64,000 nt of DNA from Sipunculus nudus (lineage: Eukaryota > Annelida > Sipuncula > Golfingiida > Sipunculidae). The notes below the pieces were generated by a model. It worked only from the letters and a program-made list of their open reading frames with translations, was not told the DNA's origin and searched no databases. The position numbers were made by a program, and so were the translations under genes. This document shows positions 11,679 through 22,756 of the stretch, one piece after another. Location of the stretch: the NCBI GenBank assembly GCA_026874595.1, contig CM049316.1, positions 71,389,176-71,453,175 of the forward strand, written 5' to 3'. How positions within the stretch are numbered: position 1 is the stretch's first letter; each line of letters begins with the position of its first letter.

Positions 11679-14086
11679 AATTAACTCTGAAATCTGTCTA
11701 TTACCATTCAGCTAAATGTTTTCTAAAATAAAAGAGTGGGATTAGACTGTTTTCAATAATTTTTTTTTAATGAAGTGATGAAATAATGCATATACAGAAA
11801 ACTCCTAAATATGGCACAGTTATTCAGATTTCATTTTTTTTTAAACTAATTTTCAAATAAATCCTCTGTGGATTTTATAACTTTTTTAATACCTATCCAG
11901 GAAAAATGTCCGAACCATCATTTAAATTTTTACTCATGAGTGAAGCTGAATTCATACAAAATGCTTTATAGATTTAAGGCCCCAAATCATGGTATGAGTT
12001 GTCTGAGGGTCTTCATGTATGTTGTGTTACTCAATGGTAGAAATTTGGGAAATTGTTAGAATGATAAACATAAAACTTCCATTAAAGGTTAGCTGATTTA
12101 GTAATGAATATGGAATCAGAATAATGAAATATAGTTAATATCAAAGTGTAACAAAGGTTTGAAGATGATAGCCTTGAGCTATATATTAATCAACATACAA
12201 TAGAAGTTGAGTTTACAAATACTCATAAATAATGGACGGCTGAGATTATAATTTCAATTTACATTATGATAATAATGAGTAGGTTGAAATAAAATTACAC
12301 TAATTAATGTGCACATGGAAAAAGTATTTAAATAGCTCTACTAGATGGGCAGTTCAGATACTTATGCAAAGCTAATAGTAACGGTAATAATGAAAACTTC
12401 ACTACGCAGGAGGCACATCTAGTGATTAAGTACACACTTACACACACATACACACTACAACAGAGATACAAATATAACATTAGAAAAGGATATTTAATTA
12501 CATGCGGTTATAAACTTACTTAATCATTTAATTAACAATAGTGCATGGTGTATTATTGGTCACACTGCCCTGTTGTACAGTCATAGGGAGTTACTGTGTG
12601 CTTCCATTGCAGAGGTTCTATAAGTTAATTGAAGCCGGGACAGTTTGAGCTTTGTGTTTAAGCTGTGGCCATGTCAGGAGACAGGGCGATGATTTACTCT
12701 TATATTCCCCCCTGTGTTTGAGCTGACCTTATATCCTGGATGCGGTTGTCATGCGTGTCACACAGACCTTTTGTTCAATAAATAACAAGCTTCTGTACAG
12801 GACAGAATCAGCCAATATGTCAAGATAAATTTTCAGAATACTATATTTTACATTACTCCATGACCTCTGCTCATGATCTTGCAGGTGCAGAACTCTGAAT
12901 TATCCAAATATATAGAATAAAATGAAAAAAAAATTTTTTTTAGAATAGAATATTTCCTGTTATTCTGTGAAAATTGCGTTTGATCTTACTGGTATGGTCA
13001 CCAAAATTATCTATAAATAAGATAAAAAGGTGAATTATCATATTTTGGAGGGATGTTATACTATTATATTATTATCATTATTATTATAATTACCATATAT
13101 CTCATGAATGACACCCCAGTTTGCTACTCTTGAAATCAATCCAGACTTTATTTATTTTTTTCCATCTGTGGCAAACCAGGAAATTTAGATATATTAATCA
13201 AGAGCTTCAAGTACAGTTACTAGAATAATATTACAGCAGAATAATATTTTATGATGTAATCACAGTATAATATTTGTGATTAGAAAAAATTTTGAGCAAT
13301 TTTAGAATAGAAAAGGTAAAAAGATAACATTGTATATATATTTTAAGAACAAATTTGTGTAATATGTATCATGTTAATTAACAGCCTTCATAATAAAGTC
13401 AAGATTAACACTAACTTAAACTAACACAGGATTAATACCAGCTGAATTAGTTTATTCCATATTCTCGAAAAGCTATGAATTAATTAAAATATTATATCTG
13501 CTGGTGTATTAACATCTACTTGCAAGAGATCATGTGATTTTTAGTCCACATTGTCACTTTAAATGTGACATTTTGACATGTGACATTATATTTTGTGACA
13601 AACCGTCAAGGTAATGCTTAAGGATAGGTGTAGTGAGAGCAAGCTCATTAATAAGATACAAATCACATAAGTCACTGCAATAAGGTCAATTTGTCACATT
13701 AAAATGAGCAAAAACTTGCCAAGTATTGCATGACTACAGGCACATTGGCTGGGCTTAATTTCATTACCCTTTAACGAGGCTCATGTGAGTACTACACAAA
13801 GATCTTTATAATCTGAAAGGTCCCGAGAAATCCCTGGTAGTAACTTCCTCAGACCCCTGCTCCTTGGACGTGAAAGTCACTTGCGAAGAATTCCAGTCAT
13901 GCTTATTCATTTTGCACTTCAGTCCCCAATTTCAATGGCTTGTGACACCCAGAGATTAGAGCCCTCCATGTGGCTATCACTCTGCATTGTCAATGAAAGG
14001 ACTCATCCAGTGGCTCCACCCCTCCCTTAGAACTATCCCAGATGTCTTGCCAGCTAAATTGGAGTGAATCCAGATTGTTTCTACTG

Positions 14087-14135
14087 ATTAGCTGCTAATT
14101 AGTATTCATTAATAGGGATAATTAGTGCTTAATTT
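14087..14135. promoter_or_regulatory. Cluster of homeodomain-type TAAT sites
   Basis: Within about 50 bases there are GATTAG, TAATTAG (14096-14102), ATTAAT, a second TAATTAG (14119-14125) and TTAATTT. The flanking ~400 bases are less AT-rich and more complex than the rest of the intron. This suits an intronic enhancer. TAAT cores are cheap in AT-rich DNA, so confidence is low. Confidence 0.25.
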
Positions 14136-17100
14136 AGCCTATCTTCATCACTTTATTAGACAGGTCATACCAGTGTTGAGTTGTATTTGTCTTCTTGTGT
14201 AACATATATGCTGACCTCCATGGTGTTAGTTCATATATCATGTTATATGCATTGGTGTGTGGGTGTGGATGTTGAGAAGAAGAAATGTCTCAAATTTATG
14301 ACAGGAATTATTAAAACAGATAAATAAACAACATTTGACACCAGAATTTGAACATATCCGTGAGAAACTTTTTGGGCTGACTTTCACATAAATATCCCAA
14401 TGTCTTACATATTAAACTTTAATGAGTACACATTCATATAATTAAGCAGAATATTATGAAATTTTAAAAACTGACGAGTGTCTGATTGTTTTAAAGACAT
14501 TTTTAATCACATTGTATTTCATTAAAGCAAAGCATTTTTAGGAAACCATCAAATAAATATAAGAACATGATTACATATTGCACAAATGCCTCAAATTTCC
14601 TGACCCACCTTATTATAGCTATATGTCATAGTTATGCAGATTCTCAGTAAATCTATCAAATGATATTTTGTTTAATATTAATATATTTTGTATATATAAA
14701 TATCTTAATATATTGGAGAGTCAAATTTTGGATACTAGAATATCTCAGAATAAGTAAAAGTCAAATAATAGATCTAAATCTAAAAAAATGTTAATAAAAG
14801 ATTAGACAGATATAAATTACATATCTGTCATTGGGATATATAGAAAATTCATGAGTGTTTAGCAAACATGTTTGTGAAAATAATGTCAGTTTTAAGAGCA
14901 ATTCAAATTATTATCATTTGTACTGTGGCATACAATGAGGATGTTAAGGAGAAATAAGAAATCTTGATTATTTTTAAGTGCATGTGCACTGGAGCACGAC
15001 AAGCTCTGTGTAGAGGAGTGTCAACCATTAGGTGACTAACTACAGGCCTGACTTTACAATGCCTCCCCCAGGGGTCATAACAAAGACAGGTATTTAGCAA
15101 CTCACCAAGTACTTTGTTAGGCAGCATTGGGAAGCAGGAACTACATGGGGGTGTGGGGGTGTCCGCAGCGGGGTAAGACAGTAAAAGCAAGCTGATGGAT
15201 AAATAGGATCACTTCCTTTGTGGATGTCTTCCGTAAGTCTAAGATCAAAGGGCAATTATATCATTTAGGTTCATATCTACAGGAGCTATTTTCTTGGTCT
15301 TTATCCATGGCTCGCATTCTCTGTCGAGATATTCAGGTTCAGTTGGTACGAGATTCGCACTTAGTAATTTTTTACACATACTCATGCACATGTTTTCACT
15401 GTATAAGTAAAACTGTCCTACTGAGGTACTGGCATATTAAGGTCAGATTCCAATAAAGTACTTTCTTGTAGTTCTGTGTAAATCCCCTTCAGAGTATTTT
15501 AATCTTTTATTAACACGACCTGAGGACTTTGCAGTAAGTAATGTACCAGGAAAGGTCACTGGTTCTGGCATCAGATGGCTTTACCTGGCAAGCTAGAAAT
15601 GATTATGGTGGCAACGAGACAAAAACGTTTCTTCAGTAATAGAGAGTATGTAGGTGGAGTTAAAGATGTGGGAGATGACATTGAATACATCCACGCATTG
15701 CCCAGGGCACTTTTTGTGGTCTTGCCTGTGTGTTCCTGGAGTCATATATTTGGGGTACATGTGTAATTAACTAAACGGATACTTCCGCTGCTTTCTTGGG
15801 ATAAGATCTTTGATTGTTTTGTTGGTTACTCTGATTTCATGAAACAAAGGAATTGTGAGGGTTTTCCTCAGGATCATATAGAATGACTTCCGGATTTCTC
15901 AGAAATTTAAGAGAAATAAGTAAAAATATAATCGATTTTCTAAACCTGTCTCACTGATGATAAACAATATAAATGACAGCTTTCCTTTAGGACATAAATA
16001 AGATGATCACATAATCTCACAGTCAAATTATATTTATATAAGAAATTGTGATAAAAATAATTCTGTTTCCTCACCCACACTTGATTCAATAAATGTTGGT
16101 GTATTATTTAGGTTTTTGTGATTTATGACTTAAAGATTGCACACTGTCTGTTTAAATTTTTTGCACAATACAAACTACTTCTTGTTCATATTTTCTTCAT
16201 TATTATCCTGTAGACAGTGCCATCTACTGGCCATTGTTCAGGTGTCAATGAAATTTATGTAACTTTAAGGTATCTCACAATGGAATAGGAAATTCAGAGA
16301 TGTAAGAGTAAAAACAGGGTCTCCAAGTTTGACTCACTCTTTTGTCCTCTGCATGGGCTTTATACAGGTGAGCAACAAGAAACTGTAACACTGGGAAACT
16401 ATATAAGCAATAAAGTGAATTGGGACTCTAACAGTTAAAAGGATATATTTCGCTATCTTGCATCTATTAATTTTAGATAATCCCTTGTACCTTTTATAAA
16501 AATAGGTCGGCTGTTCATTCAGTTTAAATCCACATATTTGTGAGGTTGAAATATTCCCAATGCATTCAACAAGGACATCTGGTGGCCAGTCAGATGAACC
16601 AGAGTTTTGCAAAAGTCATTTTGCAGCTATTGACATTCCAACGTGGGTACATGTGCAAACAGCCATCTAAGCTGGGTTGCATGTTTTTTACAATTTGTAA
16701 ATATTGCTGTGTTTACTAACAATTTGTTGATAAACAAGCTCATACATCCATATAAAGGTGTCGTTAAATTCTTCATTAATATGCACATAACATAAGCTCT
16801 ATATAAAGAGTAGGTTAAAAGCTGGATTTCAGAGTAGTTTAACATAGAGTAGAAGCAGAATGTTTAGATTTCCGAGAGGACATGGCAGAGTCATAGGATC
16901 AAACCCCCTAGCAAAGTCTTAAAAGCTAAGGATGACATCTTTTGAACTACAGAGACTGTTCTAATATCATGTTGTAAGGTAAATAATGTTTTGCTAATGC
17001 ATAAAATACTGAATACTAAAGTCCAGAAGTCTCTATAATGTTACATCACTCTTATTACAGCATCAGTTATTCTCATTATAAGAAGTAAAATGTACCCCAT

Positions 17101-17340
17101 TGAGGCTGTAGAATTATTTAAAAAAAAAAAAAAATATTACCATAACCAGTTGTTGGTGGGACGTTCCTTGATTCACAGCTGTTATTAAAAAAATTTAGAC
17201 ATTAATCAGGGGTGGGAGTGTACAGCACTCATTACTGTACAAAAGATTCTTATATGTCATTATATGTACAAAAACTATACAGTACAATAGTACACCAGCA
17301 TAAAGTGGGACGTTCTACTCTGTTGATTCACATCTGTTGT

Positions 17341-17363
17341 CCCCCCCCCCCCCCCCCCCCCCC
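17341..17363. repeat. C23 homopolymer
   Basis: Twenty-three consecutive C residues on the plus strand. Confidence 0.95.
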
Positions 17364-17779
17364 ACAACAGTGTACTCAGTGACCCTACGCAGATACACAG
17401 GTGCTAGTAATTTATGCAATAAAAGACAGACAACAAGTCTTGAACAAGTCTGTTTCAGGTTCATTCATGTTCAGACTGAGTCGATTAGTTAGGACATTCA
17501 GAACATCTTACAGACATCACCACAGCAGGAAATAGTCTGGTAACAGCAACATTATTTTGTGGTTACATGGTGGACGTAAATGTTTTATCAGAAGTAGATA
17601 CCTGAAATTTAATAATCCATTTCCTGGGTTGAGTGCTCTGGATCACAGTCACAGCCACACTTCAGCAGACTTGTACCTTGTCACTACTACTGAACTGTGA
17701 TGGCATGTCTACATATTCAGCTAGTCTCAGTCTAGATTGATGGAACTTAAGTTTTTATAAGTGCTATTTTTTCATTTTA

Positions 17780-18310
17780 TTTTAAATGGTGGTCATCTTG
17801 AGTAAGTGGCAAAATAAAGAAGCCTATTGTCATAAACTACAGACCAGATAAGTAAGAGTTGAAATTTGACCAACATAGTTATTGATGTAGAAGAGCAGGA
17901 AATTGATTGGTTGGTATTCATTGTGTATGACTTGACCAATGGAAAACCTCTGAACGTGCTGAGCCACCAAGGTTACACTTAGTGGTGGGAGATGAGAAAC
18001 CATAAAGTCAGAGTTGAGGGGGAGATTACTTCATAGGGTTCTTCAATCCTCAGTCAGTACACATAGGGTTGTTATGGTGAAGCAATCACAAGGAAAATTG
18101 CTCACTTCGAACAGACAGCAGCTGATTGGTTGGTGTGCTTGAGACTGCTTGAAAGTTCTTGTGGTACTTCTTTAGAGCTGGCAAGGTTCTGGGCCCCTAT
18201 TCTTTGACAGAAGCTTAATTTGATTTTTAGCGACCATTTATAGCTAACATGCATTTATAAATGTGTCTGACACTCCAATTCTATCCCCATTTTCTCTCTC
18301 TCTCTCTCCA
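17780..18310 (-). mobile_element. GA-headed dispersed repeat, copy A (inverted, partial)
   Basis: The reverse complement matches the first ~480 bases of the units at 29.86 and 32.69 kb. It reads (GA)n, a TGTCAG block, TTTATAAATGCATG, TGACAGA, GGCAAGGTTC counterparts, the AGCAATTTTCC/GTGATTGCTTCA block, the CTCCCCCTCAACTCTGAC block and CCAATCAATTTCCTGCTCTTC. It stops after the GACCACCAT block, where the other two copies continue for more than 1.4 kb. It lies in the CBFB intron, opposite to the gene. Confidence 0.85.
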
Positions 18311-18543
18311 TCTCTGTTTCAATGATAAATAGTTTTTAAATGTTTTCATTCATTATTTTGAATGTATCAAAGTCTATTTGAATGTATCAAAGTCTATTTG
18401 ATTGGTATCCTGGACACACTGTGCGTGGACTGTTCGCAATCCCTGTAACAGTCACTTGTTATATGTTGGAATATTTGATTAATGGGAAAGATGGCACAGC
18501 TACTAAAATGCTATTGATTTGGAATAATTTATGTTTAATATAG

Positions 18544-18546
<3 letters not shown>

Positions 18547-18634
<88 letters not shown>

Positions 18635-18645
18635 GAGAGAGAGAT
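18547..18645. repeat. Compound (TA)n-(GA)n microsatellite
   Basis: A TA tract with one CA interruption runs to 18600, followed directly by GA repeats with one TA interruption. Confidence 0.97.
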
Positions 18646-19439
18646 TTTTACTTTTTTTTAGCCCAAAATTAATATTCAATACAATCATAGAAATCATAGC
18701 CAAATTATGCAAGTGACCTCTATATGGGATATTTGTCAGATCAAACAACACCTTGAGTGATCTGCAGAGAATACATGTAAGGTTATATGCAAGTTAAGAG
18801 ATCTAAACTCTGTCCATTGTGGTCTGGATGTATGCTCGAGAATAACATGGCTACAATTAAACAGAATGAGGGCTTGATGAAAATTATGCAATGCTGAGTA
18901 ATAAAAGTCCTTGTAATGGACTGAATCACACTTGAGCCACTAGATACAGATAACACCACATCATACAGTGTAGTAATCAAACTTCCAGCCCACTCTTTGA
19001 CAACAGTGCATTGTGGGAAAGTTAATAAAGACTTATGGGATGTAGGAGTGGTCTTGTTTTTATGGAATGCCAGGAGTGTGTGACAGACACATGAATGAAC
19101 TCTGATGTAATCACTTTATGTAACATTATAAGTATCAGAGCAGATACTGTGGAGGTCCCATAATGGCTGGAGTCCAGAGTTAAGGGCTGTATCACACATG
19201 AGCCCAGCAGACTCATCGAGGGTCTTTTTTTTTAAAGGATAGGTCCATAGCCGGTTGGTGGCATTGAATGAGGTTGAATGTATCCAACCAATGAGAATGA
19301 TATGTTTTTCTTAAGCTTTCTGGAATTCAGGTTGTATATGCATGGGGTTATGAATAATCCAGAAGTCATTTGTGACATTACCTGTCATTTAGACATTAGA
19401 ACAAAACTGAGGTTCTAGTGAGAATTCACCAATATGCTT

Positions 19440-19510
19440 CTGAAGCACTGGCAGGGTTAGGACAGGGGACCGTAAGATTTTACACTAACCGCTAAGCTAC
19501 CTCCTAACCC
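19440..19510 (-). repeat. Possible tRNA-derived SINE scrap
   Basis: The minus strand reads GGTAGCTTAGCGGTTAGTG, close to a tRNA/SINE A box (TRGCNNAGY-GG). It is followed about 20 bases later by a poor B-box-like GGTCCCCTGTCC. The A-to-B spacing is short and no tail is seen, so it is at best a fragment. Confidence 0.25.
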
Positions 19511-19559
19511 TTGAGGGTTATTTTTTTTTAAAGTTAACTTTGAAGTATTATATATATAT

Positions 19560-20210
19560 ATGAATAATCCAGATGATGATTATACCGTTGAACCAGTTTG
19601 AAGGATGAATATTAAGTAGAACCTTGATTATATGAACAATTTAGATGATATATATATAGTAAAACCTTAATTATCTGAACAGTTCAGAAGGTGAAGGATA
19701 TGTTGAAATTCCTCAGAGGACTCATATAATGTAAAATATTGATTATCTGAACTGTTCAAATGATCAGTATACCATAGAACCTTGATTATGTGAACAGTTC
19801 GAGTGATGAATATGCTGTAGAACCTTGATTATATGAATAATCCAGATGATGATTATACCATTGAACCTTGATAATGTGAAGAGTTTGAAGGATTAATATT
19901 CAGTAGAACCTTGATTATATGAACAATTTAGATGATATATATATAAAGTAGAACCTTTATTATCTGAACAGGTCAGAAGGTGAAGGATATGTTGAAATTG
20001 CTCAGAGGATTCATATAATGTAAAATATTGATTATCTTATCTGTTCAAATGATCAGTATACCATATAGAACCGTGATTAAGTGAACAGTTTGGGTGATGA
20101 ATATGCCGTAGAACCTTGATTATACGAACAATTTAGATGATATATATATATAGTAGAACCTTAATTATCTGAACAGTTCAGAAGATGAAGGATATGTTGA
20201 AATTAATTGA
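19560..20210. repeat. 43-bp satellite with ~287-bp higher-order repeat
   Basis: About 13 units of a 43-45-base monomer, consensus GTAGAACCTTGATTATATGAACA followed by a variable GATGATNNATAT half. Two monomers per cycle carry an extra block containing GGTGAAGGATATGTTGAAATT. The order of monomer variants repeats: starts near 19616/19903, 19659/19947 and 19730/20019 are offset 287-289 bases. The monomer head resembles pogo/Tigger-type terminal sequence (GTGGAACCTCGATTATCCGAAC, from memory). Confidence 0.92.
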
Positions 20211-21252
20211 ACCTCTGAATTAATGATGATGGTTGGGACACCAATGATTGATTATTGCACTTAAATCTGAATGACATTTAAAAAAAAGAGTTTTTCAGTG
20301 AACTTTGTTTGATGGTAATATGCCATTACAGTTATAAATCAGTTTTTAAAAAATGATGAAAGAAAATATAAATCACAGAATCCTTTTCAGCTTACACCTC
20401 CTTATGTTATACACTGATTGGCTAAGTGGATATATACTGTTTGAGTTTCAAACAGGGAATTTCTTACAGATTAATTTCTGATTTATGTTTCAAGAACAAG
20501 TTTAATGACTGTATAGAGATAATGTAAACATATATTGCTACATAGATGTCACTGACAGTCAACTAATATGAACAATATCTTGAACTTTTGTAATGTTTTT
20601 TTCTATGTAATTTCTAAAGGAATGAAATTAGATATATTTCACATGAATGTTTTATGCTAAAATATTTTCTTTACACAAACACATTTACTGGTACTCACAG
20701 TCTTGCAAATGACATGGAAATTTGTGTCTGTGCGTTTTTCTTAACATGTAATTAAATGCCAGTTGCTGTATATAAATGTTACATCTCTTTTGATGTTTGC
20801 TTGATAAAGTTAATATTTACATGTCAATGAAAGCTTCTAGATATACTGAGCTGTTGTTATCAATAATGCAAGATAATTACTTTATTCTCTTCAGAACGAT
20901 CACACATTCACAATTAGACGGTCTGCTTTTTCCTGGCTGGTGGGTGCTTTTATTATTTATATGTAATTTATTATGTGAAAAATGTAGAATCGTAAAAATT
21001 AGTTTCAAGCCAGATATTTAGGAGGCTTTCATAGACTGATATTTGCATAGAAAATAGGCACATTCAGAAGCTAGTGGTGGATGGGTGTAGGATAGTTACG
21101 ATACATGAACTCACAATACAAAGCATATTGTGAAGTTTGCTCATGATAAGATATCAAATATGATACATATATATATATATACATATGTATAAGATATGTT
21201 TCAGTTTTATGAATCTCAAGTCCATGTGTCTTCCTTGTTCATAAAAATATAA

Positions 21253-21451
21253 ATCCAGGGGTCTGGACCCCCCTCCCCTTTTTTTCTGTGGCTGCAACCC
21301 TTTCTAAAGGTTTTCAGACCAAATTTTTATGGCCTTGACCCAACTTTTCCAGACTTTGGCACCTTTTTTTAATTTTTTTTTATGAGTCCTCCTGGCTTGG
21401 ACCCCCCCCCCCCCCCCCCTCACTTTTCCTGAATTCTGGATCAGCCCCTAG
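21253..21451. mobile_element. BamHI-motif MITE, older copy
   Basis: The interior matches the element at 32266-32481 in reverse order and composition: GGACCCCCCTC, GGCTGCAACC, TTTTCAGACCAA, GGCCTTGACCC, CTTGGACCCCCC. The right end GGATCAGCCCCTAG is the reverse complement of the other copy's terminal AGGGGCGGATCC with one change. The left end is degraded. Confidence 0.65.
21402..21419. repeat. C18 homopolymer within MITE copy
   Basis: A poly-C run expanded inside the element's CCCCC-containing segment. Confidence 0.9.
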
Positions 21452-22179
21452 CTGTCATTACAGATGGTGAGGGATCACAAATAAATCAGGATCAGGATTC
21501 ACTCAAATGGGATCAATCATTATCTAAGGATCTACACGTCTAAAAAAATGGATTATGATTAATCCAGACACTATTCGTCTCGAGGACTTTTGAGAAAACA
21601 CTAAGATATAAACCAGAAATAAAGTAAATGTAATCAGACTTATTTGATCTTTATGCTGTAGATAATGTAGATGTGAATGGTTGTTACTAGACTCTTTGAT
21701 TCATAAGCAATCCTGCCACTGTTTTACAGTAGTCTAGCCATAAAGACACTCTCTGATCAAATTTTTATCCTTTATCAACTGGTTCGCTTTATGCTTCCTT
21801 CTCGATAGCATATTATGCTTAGGGCTTGTTAATATGCATGTGGAATATTAGACTTTTACATAATAAAATACAGATGAGGTTAAATTGGGTCATATTTTCT
21901 TTTCACATGAAATCAGTCTTAATACTAATGTTTTCCATTTCGAGCAGTGTTAATGATACTAACATCTTTGATAAGTAACTGAAGCTCACATACTTAGATA
22001 TGATTATAGGAGAATAATCTGTATCAAATAAAAGCACTTGTGTAATCTACTGTATAATGACATTTTAGTTTATATCTGAACATGTATTTCCTGCACTAAA
22101 CCAGTTTATCTACATAGCCCATGGCTAGAGGTAGAATTCAAATTGACAACCAAACAACAAATAAACATCCATTTAATGG

Positions 22180-22182
<3 letters not shown>

Positions 22183-22230
<48 letters not shown>

Positions 22231-22258
22231 TATCTTTTTTTTTTTGGGGGGGGGGGGG
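22183..22258. repeat. (TA)22, T-tract and G13 compound tract
   Basis: A TA tract at 22183-22226, then a T run, then about 13 G at 22246-22258. A separate G10 lies at 22522-22531. Confidence 0.95.
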
Positions 22259-22699
22259 TGGTGGATAATTGGACTATTTTGTTTTATATTGTTAAAATAA
22301 TTTGTTTCTTATTTTTTTGTTTTCATCAGTGTGAACCAAGGTGGCCTTTTTTAAAGAAGTGTTGCAATAATTCAATATATTAATTAGTTGAGATCATAAT
22401 TGCCTAACTTAAACTTAATTAAGGGTGCTATTGATATAATTTGGGCTGTTTATTTGAAAAAGAAACTTTTAGAAACAATTTTGACACATATTCATACATA
22501 TACATTTTTATGATGCACAAGGGGGGGGGGGTTGAATGTCAATACATGCTCAATATAATTAATTAATAATGCGCCCCTTTTTCAAAATTCGGTAAAAGCA
22601 CAATCACAAATGTGCACAACTGTTTTATCATCTGGAATTAATTACATGGATTAACTCAAATTCTCTTCGAGATTTAATTACATGTTGTTTTCATTGTAG

Positions 22700-22756
22700 A
22701 ACAGAAGACAAATGGCCCAGCCAAGTCCAAGTACTACAAGCGGTAGCAGCGAGTGA
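22700..22756 (+). CDS. CBFB: CBF-beta, distal terminal exon
   Basis: The acceptor TTTTCATTGTAG|AAC is followed by 18 in-frame codons and TGA (22754-22756). They encode NRRQMAQPSPSTTSGSSE. This lines up with the human C-terminus RRQQDPSPGSNLGGG: RRQ, then PSP, then a Ser/Gly-rich end. Phase 0 matches the donor at 6220 exactly, so the joined product reads without a frame break. The intron of 16,479 bases is long but ordinary for an animal gene. The exon is too short to be found by length alone; the case rests on splice sites, phase and the RRQ/PSP match. It is likely the main C-terminus, with a 3' UTR downstream. Confidence 0.78.
   Translation, partial: NRRQMAQPSPSTTSGSSE

Larger units (their letters stand above)
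6308..22699 (+). other. CBFB: Long CBFB intron / proximal 3' UTR
   Basis: This is intron for the distal isoform; its first part may be 3' UTR for the read-through isoform. No coding exon was recognised on either strand. Elements I can name are a pogo-like scrap (8289-8424), G tracts at 10621 and 11658, a homeodomain-site cluster (14087-14135), a C23 tract (17341), an inverted copy of the GA-headed repeat (17780-18310), a (TA)n/(GA)n tract (18547-18645), a SINE-like scrap (19440-19510), a 43-bp satellite (19560-20210) and a BamHI-motif MITE copy (21253-21451). Confidence 0.75.
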
